Source of the DNA: Artemisia argyi
Lineage: Eukaryota; Streptophyta; Magnoliopsida; Asterales; Asteraceae
Direction: 5' to 3'
Assembly (NCBI GenBank): GCA_030686995.1
Contig: CM060702.1
Location: forward strand, 66,156,440-66,220,439
DNA length: 64,000 nt
The notes below the pieces were generated by a model, which was given only the letters and a program-made list of their open reading frames with translations, searched no databases and was not told where the DNA came from. Position 1 is the stretch's first letter; each line of letters starts with the position of its first letter. A program made the translations under genes and the position numbers. Below are positions 56,347-64,000 of this stretch, one piece after another.

Positions 56347-56802
56347 CTACTCCATGGGTTTCTTCCCCTTTCCCTCATAATCATGCTTGCCCTTAGAAGC
56401 TTTCTTTCTCATGTCATCAAAAGAAAGTTGCTTTCTTGGACAAGCAAGGCCCAAAACTTGCTTGGGAGGCTTTGGCAATTGTGCAGGCTTCTCAACAGCA
56501 AGCCACTTCATGTTGACTATGGCTGACTCCAAAGCTGTAGTGAGGGCTCTTGGAAGTTCCTTGGACAAGGTGTAGGTTGGATCATCATCATCAGAGGAAG
56601 AACTTGAATAAAACTCTAGAGATGGAGCAGGAGCAGCTGAAATCTTCTAGTTAGGCTTCATGTTGGAAGATGTAGCTGTTGCAGCACTTGGAGGAAAATA
56701 ATCACTCCATCCAGTTGAAGGTTCCTCTGAGTCAGAGCAATAACTGATTTCCTAATCAGAAGAATCATTTGATGATATGTAGATCAATGGAAACCAGCTC
56801 AT
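56347..56802 (-). pseudogene. Antisense ORF (about 151 residues) downstream of sirevirus pol
   Basis: On the minus strand an ATG at 56800-56802 opens a frame of 152 codons ending TAG at 56347-56349. TAG codons at 56752-56754 and 56647-56649 interrupt it, both likely C-to-T decays. The predicted product is Ser/Asp-rich at the N-terminus (YCSDSEEPSTG, SSSSSDDDDPTY) and basic, Lys-rich at the C-terminus (MRKKASKGKHDYEGKGKKP). TATAAAAG lies at 56869-56876 (minus), about 67 bp before the ATG, so it could be transcribed separately. I do not recognise a domain. Antisense extra ORFs between pol and the 3' LTR have been reported for some plant LTR elements, as I recall. Confidence 0.55.
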
Positions 56803-56868
56803 GATGCTTTGTAGGGTTTGTGATATTGGAGATTAGTTTTGATGAAAACTAAAGTGTTTTTGAGCCCC

Positions 56869-56876
56869 CTTTTATA
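56869..56876 (-). promoter_or_regulatory. TATA box for the antisense ORF
   Basis: The minus strand reads GCTTATAAAAGGGGG. A start site about 30 bp downstream would give a 5' leader of about 35-40 nt to the ATG at 56802. Confidence 0.45.
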
Positions 56877-57127
56877 AGCAAAGTCAAGGTCGAAGGATAA
56901 TCAATGCAAGTTATTTACTCTTATCTGTTTTGGTAGGTTGGAGGAGTAAATTTGGATATTATTGGGTTGACTTTGGAGAGATATTTTTATGAATAGTAAC
57001 TTGGTCAAAAAGTTACCTTGGGTTTAATTATATTGGTTATGCTAGGTGTTTCTTACTTATGCAGAATACAAACCCATATTGTTTGAGACATTGGTGTTAT
57101 AAGGTGTGTATCTCAGACACACAACAA

Positions 57128-57356
57128 ATGGTTATTGATTCACCATGTCTAATCAACATAAGAATCAACTAGTCCAGAGCAAACGGCTCCTGGTAAAGAC
57201 TTCTCAAATCCCTTTATGGTTGATAGTTTACCAAAAACTATATGGTTATCAACTCACCATATTCCATGTGATGAAGAGTTGGCTAGTCCATAGCAAACGG
57301 CTCATGGTAAGGACATATCAAATCCGTTTATAGCTGATAGTTTGCTAAAAACTATG
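57128..57356. repeat. 114 bp tandem duplication between the divergent ORFs
   Basis: Two diverged copies start at 57128 and 57242. Both contain GCAAACGGCTC, TGGTAA, TCAAATCC and GATAGTTTNCYAAAAACTAT. They lie in the interval between the antisense and sense TATA boxes. Confidence 0.8.
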
Positions 57357-57662
57357 AAAAGAGCAGCTAATTTTCATGTTTTACTTACCACTGCTCTTTG
57401 ATATTTTTGTGAAAATTTACCACTGCTAGTTCACAAGTTACCACTGCAAGTGTAATTTTTCCACTGGTGAACTAGCCGTTACAACTGTTGTGTCAGTACT
57501 CTTATTTTTTTTAACTAGCCGTTGTAAAATAACCGTGTTTCCTTATTAATAGGGTAACTTTTTGTGAATTATCCACTTACCAATTTTAGTTTATTCTTTT
57601 TCCAAAGATAAATTCTTTCTTAAGATAATTCACATTATGCATTCTCCTCAAAACCCTATTAG

Positions 57663-57669
57663 TATAAAT
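57663..57669 (+). promoter_or_regulatory. TATA box for the sense extra ORF
   Basis: AGTATAAATTA lies 73 bp before the ATG at 57736, mirroring the spacing of the antisense unit. Confidence 0.4.
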
Positions 57670-57735
57670 TATTTATCATACGGCTTGATTCTCATTATCG
57701 ATTACTAAGACTTTTATCTTTCTTTCACAAAAATC

Positions 57736-59142
57736 ATGGCGATTCTAAACTTTGTTGAGGAGCAAAACCAAGTGGCCTATTTAGTAAAGTCACACGACAA
57801 GAGTGGCCCCGTTTTCCATCAGATTGTGGATTTTCTTAATACAACCCATATAAGGTATGCTTTAACTGTTAATCCCACAATCTTTGTTTCTCATATCAAA
57901 CAGTTCTGGAACACTGTGGAGTCCATAACTATTGAACATGGAGACACACAAGAAACTGTGGAAGCTCTTAGAGCCACAGTGGATGGGGTAACTATTGATG
58001 TTACTGAGTCATCCTTGAGGAGAGTTCTCCAATTGGATTATCTCAATGGTATCATCACATTACCCAATTCAGATATTTTCAAAAATATTGCTTCCATGGG
58101 GTATGATACATCTGATCAAAAAGTGACTTTCAGAAAAGGATGTTTTTGTCCAAATTGGAGATTTTTAACACATACTCTTTTAAATTGCCTTAGTCCTAAG
58201 AAAACATCTTATGAGCAATTTGCATCAACCATGGCTTACCCTTTGGTTTGTTTGGCTACTGATAGGACTTTCAATTTTTCAAAGTTTATTTTCAATAATA
58301 TGAAAGGCAATGTAAAGAGTTCATATAAATTTTTGATGTATCCAAGGTTTGTGCAAATAGTGTTAAATGAATTTCAACTGCAAACACACAAAAGAGTTTA
58401 TGATACCCCCTGTCTTAAGCCAAAAGTTTTTCAAAATATGTGTAAGGCTTCAGAACTTTGGAATGGGGAGGTTAAACCACTTTTTCCTGAAATGCTTTCA
58501 AAGATTTCACAGGTACAGGGTGAAGATATAACCATCCCAGTTGTATCCCATCAAACACCCACTATTGTAGTTCCACAAATTCATCATACCCCTGCAGTAA
58601 CTCATACATATGAGAGGAGGCCAAAACAGCGAACTCCTCTCATCTCAACATTGCATGTTGCTGAACCTTTTGGTTTAGGAACAAGCAGTGGTGGTTCAAG
58701 GCTTCCTCCTAGTCCAACTAGAGAAGAGCCTGAATCAATGCCCTATGATTCACCTCTCCCAGCAGGTCACACAGTCGGAAGTGTTGAGGGCAGCGTGCAA
58801 CCAAATGAATTGATGGAATTATGTACCAAGTTAGTCAAACAGGTTCAAGCTTTGGAGAAAGATCTGGAAATGACTAAACAACAACATGCCACAGAGCTTA
58901 ACCAGATGAAGGCATAGATTAAAAGATTACAGGATGAAGTTGAAAGTCTCAAGAAGCACAGATCTTCCACTCCACCTCATAATGCTGATCACTCAGTCTA
59001 CTTTAGTGAAGATTTGGAGAATTCTCCCAAACAGGGGAGGATTAGAACTGAAGCTGAGTTTAAGGGGAGGAAATTAAATTTTGAACAGAGAATTTATGAT
59101 CAAAGTGTGAGAGCTGATAAGGAGTTAAGAAAAAGAAGATAA
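57736..59142 (+). pseudogene. Extra ORF of sirevirus-like element in the env-like position (one stop)
   Basis: ATG 57736 opens a frame of 469 codons, with one TAG at 58915-58917 (CAG to TAG would fit) and a final TAA at 59140-59142. The first ~260 residues form a conserved-looking globular block: SGPVFHQIVDFLNTTHIRYA, NPTIFVSHIKQFWNT, TESSLRRVLQLDY, FLTHTLLNCLSPKKTSYEQF and FLMYPRFVQIVLNE. A proline-rich linker (about residues 270-350) and a coiled coil (LCTKLVKQVQALEKDLEMTK) running past the stop follow. I see no signal peptide or transmembrane segment, so it is not an obvious envelope protein. Similar blocks are widespread in Asteraceae repeat proteins as I remember them. Function unknown. 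Confidence 0.65.
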
Positions 59143-59232
59143 GTGTTCGGAAGAATTCCCATATCCTCATATCTACTGACTACTTGAAGAAACTTATTGA
59201 TTTACATGTTAATCATAAGTTTAGGGGAGGAT

Positions 59233-59720
59233 TGTTGGGAATTATATTAACAGTTACCACGGCTAAGTATAAAGATTACAACTGCTGAAGAATGCACTAG
59301 CAGTGGAAACTCATTACCACTGCTAGTACATATTATTACCACTGCTGTTAGGATAACTATTAGGAAACGTGTAAACATAAATATAGAATAGATCTTGTGT
59401 ATATCTTATTCTATTAGAGTTATACGTATCTTGTAGAAGAGGACTCCTTGTGCTATAAAAGGAGGTCCTAGGTTAAGGTTAGATATACGTTTTTCTTAGA
59501 GCTTCAAGGTTGTAACCCTAGTGATACAAAGATCACTCGTATTATTATTATTATTATTATTATTATTGGAGCTAACCGTTTGATACATACATTATTCTCA
59601 TTCATATACAACTGTTTCATTCACAATCAAACTTCTAAGTGTTACTAAGTAGATTCCGCATACTTAGTGATATAACTCAAAGTATCATTCTAACACAAAT
59701 CAAGGTGTTAAGATCCATCA
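59233..59720 (+). repeat. 3' LTR of sirevirus-like element
   Basis: This 488 bp LTR is the partner of 42934-43415. It differs at about ten positions plus expansion of an (ATT)n stretch near 59540-59565. The TATA box is at 59454-59461. The PPT-like TTAGGGGAGGA precedes it. Confidence 0.93.
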
Positions 59721-59725
59721 ACTAT

Positions 59726-62700
59726 CTTGAATGGTAAACATTGGTTTCGCTACTTTGAAAACGTGTTATATTGATATACTACTTGAAAACTCTTTTAGGG
59801 GTATGTTGCTTTGGGTACGCTAATTTGACAAACTATTTTGGTTACTATTTTGGATAGTCAACGTTTGTTTCACTATTTAGAAGACGAATCGTATCGGTTT
59901 ACTAATTTGAAAAATTGTTTTGGATACACTATTGATACACTCTATTTAGAACTATTTGGGAACACTCTTTTGGGCACTCCATTTTGAAAATACACTACTT
60001 TGGCATACTATTTTAAATGCTGTCTTGGGCAGTTAACTTTGGTTTCGTTGTTTTAAAGGTCTTTGGATACACTATTGTGAGACCTCTATTTTGGAAATGC
60101 ACTATTTTGAATGTATTATTTTTAAAACCCTATTCTTGGAATACTAGTCGAGAGCTACTTTGAAAACATGAATTCTCTAGTATTGCCCTAGGCCATTAGG
60201 TCATATGCTTTGTTTTCCCCGGAACCCTCGATTTGTGAGAGACTAGAATACACCGCACTATAAGCCGACGAGTTGGATGACATTGTTAGATGCCTTGGAA
60301 AACACTTCGACGATTGAAATAGATGCAATAATGGGTTAGTCGTATGAATTGGATTTTAGAGATTGTAAAAGAGATAATAATGCTCATGAGGAAGCAGTAA
60401 CCTTAAGTTTATAAGTAAGAATTGCTTGAAACGACCATGATAGAGGTTTGCCCTAGAAATTTGTGTTTCGAAGCTGATATTGGTTTAGAAACCTGATTGG
60501 TCAAGACTTTGAACAGACTATGGGTCATAAACCGTTTATCCCAATAGACCATTAACCATCCCACACCTTTACGCTTTAACCAGGGATCCACGTAGTTTAC
60601 CCTCTTTGCATCTACTTTGTTACCACTACTTTCTTTAGTTAAAATAAGCGTCTTATGGTATATTAAAACTACTAATTTTACTTACACACTATCTATGTGT
60701 TTGCACTTTTCACTATGACTCGCTTTCACTAATCTTCGTTAAACTATTTTCAATACTTGTGCTTTTACCTCGTTTTACCCACTCAACTCTTTCTGTATTT
60801 AGACTTTACACTTTATCGTGGGCCCATAACCCACAAGTCGTTAGACATAGCACACTCATTAGCATTGTTTATCCTTTTCACATCCTAAACATGTTTCGCT
60901 TTTAAACACGTTTGTTTTAAAAATCACCACCAATGGGGCGTATTAGCCATAAAATAAATAATTTCAAACCCTTATTTTGGATAAACTCGTTTTACTTTAG
61001 TTATTTACGCACTTAAGGAATATCGTTCTTTAACGAACCATCGTATTTCAATTACGTCTATACTTTCACTATTTTTAAATATTTAGTAATCAGAGTGTCA
61101 AATGTTATTATGATATTTATACATACAATAACCCATTTATCTTCTCATTATTTCACTTTAAATCTCTTTACCCTAAACAATTATATCCAAGTTTTCCATG
61201 AGCAATTAACCCATTTACTATGTCACTCCATATTTCATTATTATTTTCCACTACGCACACAAATTATTTCTAATTATTTTACCGACCGTTTTGAGGTCAA
61301 CCCATAAAATGCTTTACTACTATATTTTGAAAACAAAATTTTGATCCTACCACTATTTTATAAACAATAAATTAAATTCTTAATGTCAATCACTAATTTA
61401 TATTTTTGTTATAAAATGATTTTGATAAATTAAATTATTTCAATAAGCATAGTGCTTCCAATAAAAATGTTTTATTTTCCTATTAACCTATTACAAACTA
61501 AATTTGGTTACTATTTTATAAATGTCGAATAATTTTCCTACTACCCTATAAATTGTTTTACAACTCATTTTACAAGCTATTTTATTATTAAGTTATAAAC
61601 TGATTCGCTACTTTACTACCATTCCATAAACCTACGGGCAATTTTACCGAAATTTTTGTAGATTACATGACTATTATCCTTCAAATTTTTACTACCATCC
61701 TATAAACCATTTCACTTCTCTGCGCACTAATTTAGTCACTATTTGATAAATTCTATTACTATTACATTACAAATTATTTCACCATTTCTTTCCAAAACTA
61801 TTTTACTATAACCCGATGAACCACTTTGCTATTGAAACATTAGGTAAACTACAAAATTATTAACACCTCACAAACGACAAATGGCTTTCTTACTACCCTA
61901 TGAACCGTTTTACAAATCGCCGCACAAATTATTGCATAAACTATTTTTGTTGTCTTGTTAATCTAGCACAAATTTAACTATGGTCATGTTTTCATTTTCG
62001 GTCACCTTGTGAGCTGTCCTACAAGCTGTTTTATGAACTGTTTTACAAATCATTTCACAAGATGTCGTATGAACCGAGTTGCTATTTTACTGATACAAAT
62101 CACAAATTTGACTATGATTTTGTCATTATTTTACAAATAATAAGTCGTTCTCTATTATTTTATATGTTGTTCTACAAACCATTTTATAAAGTATTTTGCA
62201 ATCACTATGTGAACCAACTACTTCTATGAAAAGTGTTTTCATACTATAACCGATAACTTCTCCTTTTGAAAATAAACCAAACCTTAAAAGTGGATCCCGC
62301 ACCTGTGCCTCATCACTGAAAAGTAAACCCACTTGATTTCGTGCGATTAGAATCTCTGATTGGAGTATAGATAGTGAGCTGGGTTGTCAATATACCCTCA
62401 CACTTATAATATCTTGCCTTCTAAGAGTTCTAGATGACACAGACTCAACACCCGTTTCTTTTATGTGACTCGACTTTTGCACTTGAATACCAAGAGAACT
62501 TAGCCTGTTTGGCGACTATTGATGTTCGATCTCACCTTATAAACAAGAAAGGACTTTTCTTAACACAATGTTGGATTTGATTCAAGCTTATCGGGTCACT
62601 AGTGCAACCGTTTATGTTATGATACCCCTTAGCACCGAATTACGCTTTCCAGCCCACCTGTACCACAATTTCTATCAGGATACCTTTTAGTGCCGTTTAA

Positions 62701-63562
62701 CAGATTGTAATACTTACACCTTTGAGCTTCGCCTGATATTGGACGTTGAACCCCGCTTAGCATTGGCAACTAGGTTCTCCCCTTGGATGTTTAGAAACAT
62801 AGGTGGACGTTCCTGCTCGACTACCCTTCTCCTTTGATGCCCTTACTTTTAAGGTCTTTCCTAAAATGTTTTTATATCAACTCGAAGTCCGTGGAAATAT
62901 TTTTCTAAAATACCTATTTTAAGGATTAAATTTTCTGGTCAGATATTTATCAAACTTTTGTTGAAATGTCAAAAGTCAACTTTTGCGAAATTCATCTTAC
63001 CACGATTGGAAACACGATTTTTACAAACTTATAAAACCTTTTGAAAATGTTTCATCTTACGTAACTACTAATTCCCGGCAAAGAGATTTTTTTTAATACT
63101 TGAAAAGTTATATTAGTCAAATTCGTCCGAACGTTTACTTAAATAAAGTTTTCGAACAAAGATTTTATCTCTTCCTCTGAGGAGGGAAAACGCACAATTT
63201 CAAAATGAAATCTTGAAGATCATTCACACCGCCATTTTCCTTACTACCTCACATGTATCGGATTAGGATTTGTGTCATTGAAGTATAAACCCTACATTGA
63301 GTTAAGACCGTGAGAAATATAACAGAAGACCCACTAGCAAAAAAAAATTGTGAAACATTGCGTAGTCAAGACTTAAACTGCTTCCCCTTATTAAGCTCAC
63401 CTCGAGAACCGCTGTGCCTCACCAAAACGTTAGAAGAAGACAACTTAGACAATCTAGTGAGACCCAAATCCACTGCTATTACCATCACCTCTTCACCAAC
63501 ATTATTCTGACCTATAACTTGAACCTAATCGCGAGGAAGCGATTCATTTTAGGGGTATGTGC
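59726..63562 (+). other. LARD internal region, right part
   Basis: I see no gene in any frame. The DNA is built of loose, diverged phrases such as ACACTATTTTGGAA (59740-60130) and TTTTACAAACCATTTTATAA (61300-62220), which look like drifted tandem repeats. TTTTAGGGGTATG occurs at 59793-59805 and again at 63547-63559, directly before the 3' LTR, where it is the presumed PPT. Confidence 0.65.
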
Positions 63563-64000
63563 TGTAATGCCCGGTACTTTTCTTAAACCTATTTTACGAG
63601 CCAAAATCTTTACTTTTGATTTTCATCAACTTTTGAACTTCTTTGAACTCGTTTGGGTTTAAAAATCCGTGGATATCTTGCTTAGTGTAAGCGTTATTCC
63701 TTTATCGAGCCGGTACAACCTAGAAAACTCAAATCGTATTGCATTTTCCAAATTATTTGAATTATATTGAGTTTGAGAAAAACTTTGAAGTTTATGCTTG
63801 ATTTTATTGGAAAAATGATTTCGTGAACAATGGCGCAAGTTTCGTAATTTTTCGAGTCCGTTTGCTATGTCGTTTGGACCCCGAAGCGTTTTCGTGAGAA
63901 GTTTGACTACGTTGACAGTTATGGTCCTCGTGATAATTACCCTTTACAACCCTACACTTTCATTTATTCCATTCCTATCCTACAACTTTTTAATATAAAT
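63563..64000 (+). repeat. 3' LTR of LARD-like element (truncated by window end)
   Basis: TGTAATGCCCGGTAC matches 38465 onward with few differences (for example C to T in TGTAACGCC) up to the window edge near the TATA region. Confidence 0.9.

Larger units (their letters stand above)
42934..59720 (+). mobile_element. Sirevirus-like Ty1/copia element, interrupted, with two extra genes
   Basis: LTRs 42934-43415 and 59233-59720 (TGTTGGGAAT...CCATCA) are flanked by the 5 bp duplication ACTAT (42929-42933 and 59721-59725). A tRNA-Met PBS and a purine-rich PPT (about 59221-59231) are present. Order: gag, protease-integrase, [non-autonomous Athila insertion], RT-RNase H, antisense ORF, sense ORF. Without the insertion it is about 10.4 kb. 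Large gag, extra 3' ORFs and conserved non-coding motifs fit the Sirevirus genus. About ten LTR differences in ~480 bp, by eye, suggest moderate age. Confidence 0.93.
38465..64000 (+). mobile_element. LARD-like non-autonomous LTR element with Tekay-type LTRs (runs off the window)
   Basis: The 5' LTR 38465-41639 is followed by a tRNA-iMet PBS. The 3' LTR begins at 63563 and is cut by the window end. The internal DNA (41640-42933 and 59726-63562, about 5.1 kb once the sirevirus is removed) has no gag or pol motif in any frame. A large LTR, a PBS and a non-coding interior are the hallmarks of large retrotransposon derivatives (LARDs). LTR blocks are closely shared with the Tekay element at 9074-32389, so its proteins may have mobilised this one. 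Confidence 0.8.

Noticed and set aside
57736..58917. Calling the sense extra ORF an envelope gene
   Set aside because: It is in the env-like position, but I see no signal peptide, transmembrane segment or cleavage site.

Overview
This is a 64 kb piece of a plant nuclear genome, almost certainly from a eudicot. It consists almost entirely of nested transposable elements, and I found no convincing host gene, tRNA or rRNA. The signs are tRNA-Met and tRNA-Asp-like primer binding sites, an Athila-type gypsy element, a Tekay/Del-type chromovirus with 3.3 kb LTRs, a sirevirus-like copia element with extra ORFs, and a FAR1/MULE gene with short GT-AG introns. Several protein families (the sirevirus extra ORF, the small ORF of the non-autonomous Athila element, the coiled-coil ORF upstream of the Tekay gag) resemble sequences I remember from Asteraceae genomes. 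That family-level guess is from memory and unverified.

Layout. 1-3440: part of a tandem Athila-family arrangement (3' internal region, LTR, then PBS and gag start). 3440-6009: AT-rich non-coding DNA with a degenerate array of ~30-37 bp units. 6010-36420: a candidate Mutator-like element (26 bp core TIRs, one mismatch) whose minus-strand gene (FAR1 domain, MULE transposase, OTU-type protease domain) is split by two insertions. These are a Tekay chromovirus at 9074-32389 (minus strand, TSD TGTAC) and a solo Athila LTR at 32790-34198. The Tekay element is itself split within gag by an autonomous-type Athila element at 16623-27474 (minus strand, TSD TTTGA/TTTAA). 36421-38464: AT-rich DNA with a minisatellite, inverted repeats and very long A tracts. 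38465 to the window end: a LARD-like element with Tekay-like LTRs and no gag/pol. It is split by a sirevirus-like copia element at 42934-59720 (TSD ACTAT), whose pol is in turn split between integrase and reverse transcriptase by a non-autonomous Athila derivative at 47928-54312 (TSD TCAAA).

At the four fully bounded nested insertions (Tekay into MULE, Athila into Tekay, sirevirus into LARD, Athila derivative into sirevirus), removing the insert and one TSD copy gives contiguous host sequence. Where the host is coding, the reading frame is restored. So the insertion order is well fixed: MULE before Tekay before Athila on the left, LARD before sirevirus before non-autonomous Athila on the right. 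Nearly all coding regions carry stops or frameshifts. The sirevirus pol looks intact apart from the insertion.

Most interesting points. (1) The sirevirus carries a divergent pair of extra genes downstream of pol, one antisense and one sense, each with its own TATA box 65-75 bp upstream of its ATG. (2) A CCACTGCTAGT-type palindrome occurs in the sirevirus LTR and recurs inside its gag, pol and intergenic DNA. (3) All Athila-family LTRs share a cluster of TGACG(G/C)CGTCA motifs just upstream of the TATA box. (4) The Athila-family 3' internal region holds two copies of a hairpin plus AAGTGTAAGGG module, the second at the 3' LTR. (5) A LARD appears to share LTR core and PBS with the Tekay element.
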